Below are positions 25,215 through 33,312 of a DNA stretch of 64,000 bases, piece by piece. The stretch comes from Streptosporangium sp. NBC_01756 (lineage in GTDB: Bacteria; Actinomycetota; Actinomycetes; Streptosporangiales; Streptosporangiaceae). The notes below the pieces were generated by a model, which was not told the origin of the DNA, searched no databases, and saw only the letters and a list, made by a program, of their open reading frames with translations. The DNA lies in NCBI RefSeq assembly GCF_035917975.1, contig NZ_CP109130.1:8618001-8682000 (forward strand), in the 5' to 3' direction. Position numbers and translations under genes: made by a program. Position 1 is the first letter of the stretch, and every line of letters starts with the position of its first letter.

Positions 25215-25645
25215 CTACACGGAAAACGCCCTGGTCCTGGGGCTGGATAACCTGGAGAGGGGCTCGGGGTCGGGTAGCCGGGACGCGTTACCGCGTCCCG
25301 GCCCTGCTGCGCCGTCGCCGAGACAGCCGCCTCTACGGGTGCCTGCACGCGCGTCTCGGCGGGGAACGGCGACGCGGGTTTCCACCCGGGTCTCGACGAC
25401 GGTTTCGCGGATCACCTCGCGCACCGGCTCGGCGCTCGCGGTGCCGGCGGCGATGTCGCGCTGCAGCCGGGCCTCGGCCGAGCGCACTTCCCACGCGCGG
25501 TTGCGGCACGACTTGCCGCAGTAGAGGCGGGCCGGCCGCGTCCGGAGTAGGGCACGTGCCGTCCGCACCAGGCACAAGAACGGCCCAGCAGCTGCTCGTA
25601 GACGCGCACGTAGACCGAGACGTCGGGCTCTGGCTCGGTGGGCAT
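25215..25645 (-). pseudogene. Zinc-finger protein, frameshifted
   Basis: The ATG at 25645 (AAGGAG 4 nt upstream) starts PTEPEPDVSVYVRVYEQLLG, continuing RSCAWCGRHVPYSGRGRPA. The matching second half, YCGKSCRNRAWEVRSAEARL, is in another frame. Joining them needs one extra base at about 25527. Together they make a Cys-x2-Cys…Cys-x3-Cys zinc ribbon of the YCSxxCRxRA type found in small proteins of actinomycete plasmids and integrative elements, followed by a Glu/Arg-rich tail with VIRETVVETRVETRV. It may be a sequencing error or a true break. Confidence 0.55.
25277..25302. terminator. Strong stem-loop
   Basis: GCCGGGACGCG-TTAC-CGCGTCCCGGC, 11-bp perfect arms and a tetraloop. It sits inside the C-terminal part of the broken zinc-finger frame and could be the terminator for it and for the small membrane protein gene on the other strand. 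Confidence 0.55.
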
Positions 25646-25925
25646 CGGGCTCCTTTTCGTCCCGGACGTATCGGGCACAAAGCGCCGGATACCTTAGCAA
25701 TGTCGGCGATCTTGCTGTTTATGTTCCGCTACACATCGTCATGAAATGACGATGTCTTAGCACTGATTCATGATCTTGCGCCTTGCTTTATCTCTCTGTC
25801 GCATCCGTGCTCTCGGTTGCATTCTGTGCTCTTTGCTCTGGTTGCCTGCTCTGCTGTGATTGTTCGATCTCCGCTGGGTGGCTCTGGGTTTTCGTTCCTT
25901 CGTGTTCTGCTGGTTGCGCTGATGG

Positions 25926-27964
25926 CTATCGGCCCCGGCCCCGCGACGGTCCGCCCCGATCACGACGCACCGAGCGTCTGGACCGTGCGGCCGGGTCGGT
26001 TGCGGGCGGGCCCATCGGCGGGCCGGGCGCGGTCGACGGCCGCAGGTGGGCTGCGAGCTCGCGGGCGCTGGGCGGCGGATACGCGGTGCGCACCCGGGCC
26101 AGGCCCGTGTCCAGTTGGGCGGCCAGGCGCGGCCGCTCGGCCTGTTGCCAAAGGCGGATCGCGTGCGCCAGCGCCACGACGGCGAGCAGCAGTAGCTTCA
26201 CCTCCGGGGAGGCGGGGGCGTGCCGGATCACTATCGCCACCCCGCGCAGATCGGCCAGGCCGCCGCGCCGCACCAGGCGACGATCGGGGTGGGCCGGAGT
26301 TTGCGCGGCCCGCGCCAGCAGGTCGGCCGTCGCGGTGATCGGGCCGGGACTCCGGCTCTCCAGGCGGGCCGACAGCCCGGCCATCAGTCCGGCGGTGTGG
26401 CGGGCGGCGCTCGACCACAGTGCCGCGTCCTGGGGCGCGCTCTGGCCGAGCTGGGCGGTGACGGCCTCCACCCGGGCGACGGCCTGGCGCCACACCGCGC
26501 TGTCGTAGACGGCCCGCTCGGGCGGCTCCTTGGGGCCGGCGACGTCGGCCTGTCGGCTCCACTGCGCCAGCGCCTTGGCCGAACTCTGCGCGGTGGGGGC
26601 GGCCAGTGCTCACGCAAGCGCGGCAGGCTCAGATCGGCCGCAAGTCGGCCGCCGCCGAACCACACCGGCCTGCCCGCGGCGTCTGCTTCGCGGCCGCGCA
26701 GGGCGACGCTGTAGCCGACCACCGATTGGCCGTCCGTGCCGTAGCGGGGCCGCACCGACAACCCCGAACGGCGAGCCCGGCGCACGAACTCGGCCTCGTC
26801 GGCGGAGATGAGGGCGCACGAGCGCACCAGGCGGGCGAGGCGCTGGCGCTCGGGGAGAGCGCCGACGCGCATCCGCTGGTGTTCGGCCTTGGAGTAGCCC
26901 GGCATGCCGCGCCCGGCTCGGCCCTCCACCACCGCCAGCTCGTAGCGGCGTTCCATGTCCGCGCACACCCGGCTCATCGTGCGCCGGTCGTTCCGGGCCG
27001 CCGCGAGCGTGCCGTCCTCGCGGACCAGGTTGACCATCAGGTGGATGTGGTCGTTGCCGCCAACCGAGCGGCCGTGATGCACCGCGATCCACCGGCACGG
27101 CGCCCGGTCGGCCGCCTGCTCGAAGCCCATCCGGCCGATCGCCGTGCGGGCGATCTCGGCCCACTGCTCATCGGCCAGCACCTCGCTGGGCGGCAAGGAG
27201 ATCGCGCAGTGCCACACCCACCCGCCCGGCGGCGCGGCCCCGAGCAGGATCCGGTGCGAATCCATATCGCGGCCCAGCACGTAGATGGCATCGGCGTCGG
27301 CAACGTGGTCCAGTCGCGTCCCCTCGGCGAGCCCCAGCGTCACATCGGCCGCGATGATCCGCTGATCGGTGTGTTCCTGGCTGGAGCCGGGCCCGAACAG
27401 GTAGCGCACCAGCCCGCCGGGGCCGTGGTCCTGGTCGACCCCGACATCCAGGCCGGGATCAGCGACGCCCTGGGAGCTGTCGGCCGCGCGGCGTCCGAAC
27501 GGCAGGCCAAAATCGCCGTAGACGACGGCCGCCGCGTCCAGCCTTTCCAGAAACTGCTGCGTCGCGGTCATCGTCGCCTCCAACGACGCTGGAACCACGC
27601 CCGTAGCGTTGGCGACCTTGGCGAGCTGGTTGAGACTGACCCCCGCGGCCGCCACCAGCCGCCGGGCGGCCAGCAGCTCCGCGGCGTTGGCGCGTAGCTG
27701 GCTCGCAGTCGCCGTGTCCCCGGCCATGGCCGCCTCCACCAGGAACCGCGGCACGCTCACCCCCGCCTGCCCGGCCCGCTCTTCGATGACCGCCTGCTCG
27801 GCCTCCGACATCCGCACCGAATGCTTGTGCGGCCGCCCGCCCTGCTGGCGCCGCTGCCGCACCGGCGACCTTCCTGCGGGCTGACGGCCCGCCCCCTGGC
27901 CCCGATCCTCTTCTGCCGCCACCCGGCCTCCCCCAGCGGAGCGACCCGCCCCCTGGCGGGACAT
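25926..27964 (-). pseudogene. MobC-relaxase fusion, frameshifted near C-terminus
   Basis: The ATG at 27964 opens a basic leader (RQQGGRPHKHSVRMSEAEQA), then a MobC-like relaxosome domain (VIEERAGQAGVSVPRFLVEAAMAG…VSLNQLAKVANATG). It runs directly into an actinomycete relaxase: GGLVRYLFGPGSSQEHTDQRIIAA with the probable active Tyr, HCAISLPPSE, WIAVHH and the metal triad motif NDHIHLMVNLVRED (about residue 306). At about 26610 the frame shifts beside a five-base G run; the true tail (TAQSSAKALAQWSRQADVAGPK…VWRQAVARVEAVTAQLGQ) continues in a different frame to 25926. MobC and relaxase are usually separate overlapping genes, so the fusion is odd too. Role: nicking DNA for conjugal mobilisation. 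Confidence 0.75.
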
Positions 27965-28008
27965 CTCCTCTCCGAGGATAGGAGAGGAGATCAACAGGGC
28001 GAAAGCCC

Positions 28009-28038
28009 GATAAGTGATCCGACGTCGGATCATTTATC
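28009..28038. promoter_or_regulatory. 30-bp dyad upstream of relaxase, candidate oriT or operator
   Basis: GATAAGTGATCCGAC / GTCGGATCATTTATC: 15-bp arms, no spacer, one mismatch; the central 18 bp (28015-28032) is a perfect palindrome. It lies 45 bp upstream of the relaxase start, where origins of transfer or mob-gene operators occur. Confidence 0.55.
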
Positions 28039-28064
28039 TTGCGGCTGTGAAAACCGTCCCTGTA

Positions 28065-28130
28065 GGCCCGGCGCTCGGGTCCGTGTCACCAGGGGCAAAG
28101 TAGCTCAGCGTGAGATCTGACCGAACAGAA
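28065..28130 (+). repeat. 66-bp inverted repeat, left copy
   Basis: Starts GGCCCGGCGCTCGGG and ends CCGAACAGAA. Identical over all 66 bases to the reverse complement of 30239-30304. It contains AGATCT and an open GTG-AGA-TCT-GAC-CGA-ACA-GAA reading. Beyond the inner edge the two sequences diverge at once. Confidence 0.9.
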
Positions 28131-28245
28131 CGTTTGTTCTGTCCGGTCAGCGCCCCGGCGCGGCCCATTTCTGCCATATTCCGGTGGCACCTCTTTGGAA
28201 TCATCGACACCGACCGGCGAAGATCTCGACGAGGAATGAGTCACC

Positions 28246-29889
28246 ATGACCGACCCCCTGCCCGACGGCGATCCGACCCACATCGGCCCCTACCGGCTGC
28301 ACGCGCGGCTCGGCGGGGGCGGCATGGGACAAGTGTTCCTGGGCCGCTCCCCGGGCGGGCACCTGGTGGCCGTGAAGGTGGTGCGCCCTGAACTGGCCGA
28401 CGACACCCACTTCCGGCGGTGCTTCGCCGCCGAGGTGGAGGCCGCCCGCAAGGTCGGCGGTTTCTATACCGCCCAGGTCGTGGACGCCGACACCGACGCC
28501 GCCCGGCCGTGGCTGGCCACCGCCTACATCCCCGGCCCCTCCCTGCATCAGGCCATCGACGACCACGGGCCGCTCCCCCTGGAGTCGGCCGCGGTATTGG
28601 GAGCCGGGCTGGCCGAAGGGCTCGCCGCCGTACACGCCTGTGGGGTGGTGCACCGCGACCTCAAACCCGCCAACGTCATTCTCGCCGAGGACGGACCCCG
28701 TCTGATCGACTTCGGCATCGCCCGCGCCCTGGACGCCACCAGCCACACCCAGACCTCCACCGTGCTGGGTACCGCCGCGTTCATGTCCCCCGAACAGGCC
28801 ACGGCCCAGAAGGTCGGCCCCGCCTCGGACGTGTTCTCGCTCGGCTGCGTGCTCGCCTTCGCCTCAACCGGCCACAGCCCTTTCGGAAGGGGCCCCGTTC
28901 ACGCGGTTCTCTTCCGGGTGGTGCACGCCGACCCCGACCTGCACGGAGTGCCCGCCCCACTGGCCGCTCTGGTGGCGGCCTGCCTGGCCAAGGACCCCGC
29001 CGCCCGGCCCGGCCTGGAGCAAGTGCTGACCCACCTCACCGCGCTCGGTTCGCCCGGTCATGGGCGGTGGCTGCCTGAGGCGCTCACCCAGGTCATCGCC
29101 GAACGCCGAACCCTGGCGCTGACCGCCGTCGAACACCCCGTCGGCGGCACGGACGGTGACGGCCCCCGAACGATGGCACCACCACCGCCCGGTCACGCGG
29201 GCCAGCCGCTGTCACCGCAGCCCTTGCTGGTCGACGAACGCCGCCGCGGGCACGGCGGCGGCCCGCTCGACAGCCATCGGAACGCCGTCTACTGGATGCT
29301 CGCCCTCTTCACCCTGATATCCGTATTCACGGCTGTCCACCAGCTCGCCGCGTCTAAGTGGGGATACGCAGCCTTCACCACCAATGTCAAGGAGAGACCA
29401 TGGGAGCCGATCGCACTGTTGCTGTGGTGTGCCCAGGTGGTCTCCGGGGCGGGGCTAGTGGTGGCTTGGCTGCTTTGGTTTTTTCGCGTACGCCAGGTCG
29501 CCGAGGAGTTCACGCCCGGGCGACTGCGATACCGCCCATCCATGGCGGTGATCGGCTGGTTCATACCGGTAGGGAATCTCTTCTTGCCCAAGCAGGTCGC
29601 TGACGATGTCTGGCACGCCTCCAGCGTGCCTGGTCAGGAACGGACAATGGCTCCCGTCGGTGTACTGCACACGTGGTGGGCCTTCTGGCTGGTTACTCTC
29701 CTGACCTGGCCCATCTTTTGGGCTCCATGGTGGCAGTTGACCTTCATGGGCTGGCGGAACAGCTCCTACTTCGGACTGGGTTTCTTTATCAGCCTGGCCC
29801 TGCACGTGCTGGTAGCACCAACGGTGGTCGTCACCGCCGTCTACGTCCGCCGCCTGTCCGCCATGCAGGCGGCGAAGCTCAACGGCTGA
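28246..29889 (+). CDS. Ser/Thr protein kinase fused to DUF4328 membrane domain
   Basis: 547 aa. The N-terminal Hanks-type kinase spans about residues 10-270: glycine loop ARLGGGGMGQVFLGR, VAVKVV with the Lys, HRDLKPANVILAEDG (about 134), LIDFGIARALD (about 152), TAAFMSPEQ and DVFSLGCVLAFA. All catalytic residues are present. After a Pro/Arg-rich linker (about 290-340) come five or so transmembrane helices of the DUF4328 type: MLALFTLISVFTAVHQLA, WLLWFFRVRQVAEEF, MAVIGWFIPVGNLFLPKQVADDVWHAS and VLHTWWAFWLVTLLTWPIFWAPWW. So the kinase faces the cytoplasm on a membrane anchor. No PASTA sensor. The whole gene lies inside the 66-bp inverted repeats. Confidence 0.9.
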   Translation: MTDPLPDGDPTHIGPYRLHARLGGGGMGQVFLGRSPGGHLVAVKVVRPELADDTHFRRCFAAEVEAARKVGGFYTAQVVDADTDAARPWLATAYIPGPSLHQAIDDHGPLPLESAAVLGAGLAEGLAAVHACGVVHRDLKPANVILAEDGPRLIDFGIARALDATSHTQTSTVLGTAAFMSPEQATAQKVGPASDVFSLGCVLAFASTGHSPFGRGPVHAVLFRVVHADPDLHGVPAPLAALVAACLAKDPAARPGLEQVLTHLTALGSPGHGRWLPEALTQVIAERRTLALTAVEHPVGGTDGDGPRTMAPPPPGHAGQPLSPQPLLVDERRRGHGGGPLDSHRNAVYWMLALFTLISVFTAVHQLAASKWGYAAFTTNVKERPWEPIALLLWCAQVVSGAGLVVAWLLWFFRVRQVAEEFTPGRLRYRPSMAVIGWFIPVGNLFLPKQVADDVWHASSVPGQERTMAPVGVLHTWWAFWLVTLLTWPIFWAPWWQLTFMGWRNSSYFGLGFFISLALHVLVAPTVVVTAVYVRRLSAMQAAKLNG

Positions 29890-30238
29890 CTGCTGGGCAC
29901 GGCGCCTCTGTGCGCCCCGACAGGATATGGTCCTCTACCGCGTCGGTCTTACAACCGTCATCCGCTCGGATATGCCTCCGTTGACCAGCGTGCGCTGGGT
30001 CGAACAGCTGGGAGATCGCGACCGCGTCGTCGCTTTACAGGCCCGAGGGTGCTGTCACTTCTCATCGACACTCCGAGGCCGAATCGGCTCTGGGTGCTGT
30101 CGGAACTGACCGACAAACGCTGCTACTCCTCATCGGCAAAATCAGCCGTACGGTACGTGGGCCCCGGAATGGCCCGGGAACCGACGTGAGAGTGGTGACT
30201 TGCGGTGATGCGATTCCGGAAGCCGCACAGAGTTGACC
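29890..30238. other. Non-coding tail of the repeat-bounded unit
   Basis: 349 bp between the kinase stop and the right inverted repeat. There are no plausible genes. It holds two loosely repeated blocks around GGGTGCTGTC (about 30048 and 30092) and ACTCCTCATCGG / ACTTCTCATCG, and GGGCCCCGGAATGGCCCGGG, which can fold. Confidence 0.45.
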
Positions 30239-30304
30239 TTCTGTTCGGTCAGATCTCACGCTGAGCTACTTTGCCCCTGGTGACACGGACCCGAGCGCCG
30301 GGCC
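30239..30304 (-). repeat. 66-bp inverted repeat, right copy
   Basis: Exact reverse complement of 28065-28130. Its outer edge is followed directly by CCGTAC and a run of GGGGAC repeats. Confidence 0.9.
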
Positions 30305-30310
30305 CCGTAC

Positions 30311-30336
30311 GGGGACGGGGACGGGGACGTACGGGG
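30311..30336 (+). other. G-quadruplex-type G4 repeat
   Basis: Four GGGG runs at 30311, 30317, 30323 and 30333, separated by AC, AC and ACGTAC, inside a GTACGGGGAC direct repeat. The pattern fits an intramolecular quadruplex. It starts 7 bp outside the right 66-bp repeat. Confidence 0.55.
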
Positions 30337-30536
30337 ACGGCCGAAACGCTCGTGTTGCGCGCGGACTTGATGTCAGTGATGCCGGGTGTCATCGACGGCT
30401 GAGAGCTGTCGAGCGTCACGAGATGTCAGTGGGAGACGACACCGGTTGACAGTTGGGACGACACGATTGCCATCCAGGCCATGGTGCCCCAAATATTCGA
30501 TCACGGTCACTGCCGCGTCACGGCTACGCTCTCGCC

Positions 30537-31637
30537 GTGGACCGCTACGCCTGGCTACCCAATCACCAGCAACACGCCGCCTACAGCCTCGCTCATGCCG
30601 ACAACCTGATCGAGCGCGCCGGCCGCATCGCCCTCGATCACACCCGGCGAGACACGGTGACCCTGAACGACATTGTCGCCGGGGACCTCGTCGCCATGAC
30701 AGTGACCGGCGTAGCGCCCCTCCCACAAGCCATGGTGCGGCTGGCCTCCGACGCGCTCAACCAGCTGCGGTCGACTCTTGAACACGTCCTTTATGCCGAG
30801 GTAGAGCACCGGATCGGTGCCCCTCTGACCAGCGGGCAAGCCCGCGGGATGGAAATGCCCTGCGCATTGTCCGCCGACAAGCTCCAGGAGTGGGCGACGA
30901 AGGGAGCGCGTCGTGACGTGGGCGTGCTGCAACCTGGGACAGACCTGTACCGGCGGATCGCCGACCTGCAGCCGTTTCAGCGCAGAGACTCCCAAGCCCA
31001 CCCGCTGAAGGTTCTGGTCGAGCACACCAACCACTCCAAGCACCGCACCCCGTCAATCGCCGCCACCCTTATCGGCGCCCTGACCCCTGACCGGCCATCC
31101 GATGACATCCAGGTGACAAAGCCGCCGGGCCGTCCGATTCAGGTCGGCGACGTCCTGGCCAGGCTGCCGGTCGGCCACGTCGTCGAGGGCAACCTGTGGC
31201 CAAAGGTCTCAATCCAGCGCCCCCACACCCAGACCTGGCACATCCTGATCCACGAACTGCGCGACCTTGAATCCTGGGTTCGCCGAATCGCCCTACCGAT
31301 GCTGATCGCAGGTACCACCGACATCAGCCCGCTGCCGCCCCACCTCGACATCACCGTCGGCTACGCCGACTTCCGCACCGCGCTCGACGCAGCCAGCCCC
31401 GCTCCTGCCGCGGACCGCCTCGACAGGTGGCTGCGCGCCGAGGTCGCGCGCCAGGAGCTCTCCGACGTCCTGCGCACGCATCCCCATGGCATACCGCACG
31501 GCCAGGCCCTCACCGCATGGGCTACCGCACTGAGCGACGACGAAGCACTTCAAAGAGTCGACAGCCTGCAGGGGCTTGGACGGCACAACCTCGATGCCGT
31601 CGTCCGCTCCATGATCGACGAGGCGCTGAACGCCTGA
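30537..31637 (+). CDS. HEPN-like protein of unknown function
   Basis: 366 aa (GTG start, no clear ribosome binding site). The N-terminal half resembles a group of actinomycete proteins with DALNQLRSTLEHVLYAEVEHR, where Arg-x4-His fits the HEPN RNase motif, then an IADLQPF block and HPLKVLVEHTNHSKHRTPSI, corresponding to the usual L.xLNNxDKHR block. The C-terminal half (about 180-366) is unrecognised: LPVGHVVEGNLWPKVSIQRPH, WHILIHELRDLESWVRRI. HEPN proteins are often RNA-cleaving toxins or defence effectors, but many relatives of this shape are uncharacterised. It stands next to the kinase unit and has no obvious antitoxin partner. Confidence 0.55.
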   Translation: MDRYAWLPNHQQHAAYSLAHADNLIERAGRIALDHTRRDTVTLNDIVAGDLVAMTVTGVAPLPQAMVRLASDALNQLRSTLEHVLYAEVEHRIGAPLTSGQARGMEMPCALSADKLQEWATKGARRDVGVLQPGTDLYRRIADLQPFQRRDSQAHPLKVLVEHTNHSKHRTPSIAATLIGALTPDRPSDDIQVTKPPGRPIQVGDVLARLPVGHVVEGNLWPKVSIQRPHTQTWHILIHELRDLESWVRRIALPMLIAGTTDISPLPPHLDITVGYADFRTALDAASPAPAADRLDRWLRAEVARQELSDVLRTHPHGIPHGQALTAWATALSDDEALQRVDSLQGLGRHNLDAVVRSMIDEALNA

Positions 31638-31804
31638 CCGGATCCAAGTGATCAACGAAATTGATGAACGCTGGCCTGATAGCCCAAGCGGTTCACAGCA
31701 GGTGGAAGCCACTGACATTAAGTCCGCGCGAATCACTGACAGTTTCTCCGCGCTCAACATCCCGGCCTGCGACCCAGCTGATCAGGCCGATGAGGGCGGT
31801 CATG

Positions 31805-32467
31805 TCAGCTTCGGTGGAACGCCCTTACCGCCAGCACCGATGGGATGGGGTGCTCGCGTGGCTCGGAGAGCCGATCGATGCTCAGCCCCGCGTCGATGAA
31901 CGCGTTGATCAGGTCGGGCAGCGGCACATGGCTCATGCCGACCCGGTCTCGGACCCCGCCTTCGCGCCACCAGGGCGAGCGCTTGTGCCAGCCCCTGAGC
32001 CGGTAGGTGGGGTGGATGACCACCGCTCCGTCGGTACGGAGCTCGATGTGCGGGCCGTTGAAACAGGGGTGCACCCCGTAGAAGAGCAGCAGCCCGCCCG
32101 GAAGCAGCACCCGGGCCGCCTCCTTGATCAGCCCGGCGAAGTCGCCGATATCGGTGGAGACCCAGAGCGCGGTGACGGTGCCAAAGGTGTCCGCAGCAAA
32201 CGGGAGTGTCGTCGCGTCGCCCTGGAGGAGCGGGGCGCTGTCCCTGCGGTGGGCGAGACGCAATTGGTCGGCTGAGCGGTCGAGGCCGACGACGGTCCGG
32301 CCGGTGGATCGGATGGCGTCGAGGTAGAGGCCGGTGCCGCAGCCGATGTCCAGACACAGGCCTTCACCGGGGCCCAGGAGATCGGCTATGTCGGCGACGT
32401 TGGCGGCGGCACCGGGCCCGATGTAGTCGTCGTACCACTCGGCTTGGCCGTCATATCGCGCGGTCAT
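31805..32467 (-). CDS. Class I SAM-dependent methyltransferase
   Basis: 220 aa. SAM-binding motif I LCLDIGCGTGLYLDAI at about residue 37, motif II GLDRSADQLRLAHRR, then LLQGDATTLPFAADTFGTVTALWVSTDIGDFAGLIKEAARVLLPGGLLLFYGV, the standard Methyltransf_11 order. The substrate is unknown; the YRLRGWHKRSPWWREGGVRDRVG segment may form the acceptor pocket. ATG at 32467. No operon partner: the HEPN-like gene converges with it from the left. Confidence 0.88.
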   Translation of the reverse strand: MTARYDGQAEWYDDYIGPGAAANVADIADLLGPGEGLCLDIGCGTGLYLDAIRSTGRTVVGLDRSADQLRLAHRRDSAPLLQGDATTLPFAADTFGTVTALWVSTDIGDFAGLIKEAARVLLPGGLLLFYGVHPCFNGPHIELRTDGAVVIHPTYRLRGWHKRSPWWREGGVRDRVGMSHVPLPDLINAFIDAGLSIDRLSEPREHPIPSVLAVRAFHRS

Positions 32468-33034
32468 GATTCATTCAAACATCAAGGCCGCGCGACCCGC
32501 TGACGATAATCCCGCGTATCCACTGACATCATCCCCGCGCGTAACACGTCCGGGTGGTGGCAGGGGTGCTGGCCAATCCGGCCGGCGGCGAGGTGGCGGT
32601 CAAGGAAGCGCCGAGCGCAGCGAGAGCGCGCGCCTTGAGGGCCACCGAGCAGGCGGCTACGCTCTGGCCGGCCCCTGACAACTCCGGGCACCCGTACGGG
32701 GTCCCAGTAGTAATCGCCGAAAATCCAACGGATATACCCCTGACCTGCTCTGATGTGAGGACATCGCATGGCTGGTGTGCCGGTTGGTGGGCGCGGCGGG
32801 CTGGGTCGAGGATGCCGCTGACCTCGCCGGAATGCTCCACGTCGACGCTGGCGAAGCGATATCCGTTGGATTTTCCGCCGTTGCTATCGGGACCCCCACT
32901 AGGACACAAGCCGAAGCACCCAGACCCCACCGAACCGAAACCACGATCGCCCGGCGGCGACGCGACACAGTCCGCAAACTGGATCACCGCCGGGCAGTTC
33001 CTGCAATGATCAACCACTCCCGACAGCCCGAATG
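32468..33034. other. Intergenic region with MITE-like repeat
   Basis: 567 bp without a credible gene. Frames here are Arg/Pro-rich and unmatched. It contains the inverted repeat pair at 32698-32896 and the beginning of a region with transposase remnants. Confidence 0.5.
32698..32896. repeat. MITE-like element with 38-bp inverted repeats
   Basis: Arms 32698-32735 and 32859-32896 both read GGGGTCCC…GAAAATCCAACGGATAT towards the centre and match at 32 of 38 positions. The 17 innermost bases of each arm are identical. The 123-bp centre has no coding capacity. No target duplication is obvious. Confidence 0.6.
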
Positions 33035-33298
33035 TCAAACCACCAGCTTCTCGACCGAATCGAGTGCGGCCAGCACCTGCTCCTTGGTCGCGCCGACCTG
33101 GTCGGTGACTGCCGCCCACAACGCCGCTGGGTCGAGATCCGCGTCCGCCTTGACGACCAGGTCCAGCTGTTCCACCAGCACCCGTCCGGCCTTCGAGAGC
33201 AGCTTGGACGCCTTCTCCAGCTTCGGCAGCATCGCCAGCTGTCGGATTCCGCGCTGTCCCGATCGTCGTACGGGCAAGAAGATCGAAGATTGCGACAC
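33035..33298 (-). pseudogene. Tn3-type transposase fragment (probable)
   Basis: An 87-residue frame, with …LPKLEKASKLLSKAGRVLVE and LDPAALWAAVTDQVGATKEQVLAALDSVEKLV. This resembles the helical segment of Tn3-family TnpA that in the nearby intact transposase reads HPKLAKASARLAVAVQALFE…VAEVWEAIETVISRADLRAALVLVND. It differs too much to be a copy of that gene, so it would be a leftover of another element. No start with a convincing ribosome binding site. Confidence 0.4.
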
Positions 33299-33312
33299 AA
33301 GGGAGATCAGGG

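Larger units (their letters stand above)
28065..30304. mobile_element. 2.24-kb unit bounded by perfect 66-bp inverted repeats
   Basis: Two identical 66-bp sequences in opposite orientation enclose a Ser/Thr kinase gene and about 350 bp of non-coding DNA. No transposase is inside and I see no target duplication at the outer edges (left flank …CCCTGTA, right flank CCGTACG…). It could be a non-autonomous transposable unit, an invertible cassette, or DNA left by a rearrangement. Confidence 0.55.

Noticed and set aside
28065..30304. Ordinary insertion sequence or composite transposon
   Set aside because: No transposase between the repeats and no target duplication; I therefore report it as an unexplained repeat-bounded unit.
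31673..31745. tRNA-like sequence (GCCTGATAGCCCAAGCGGTT…)
   Set aside because: It lacks a T-arm GGTTCRAATCC and cannot fold into a cloverleaf.
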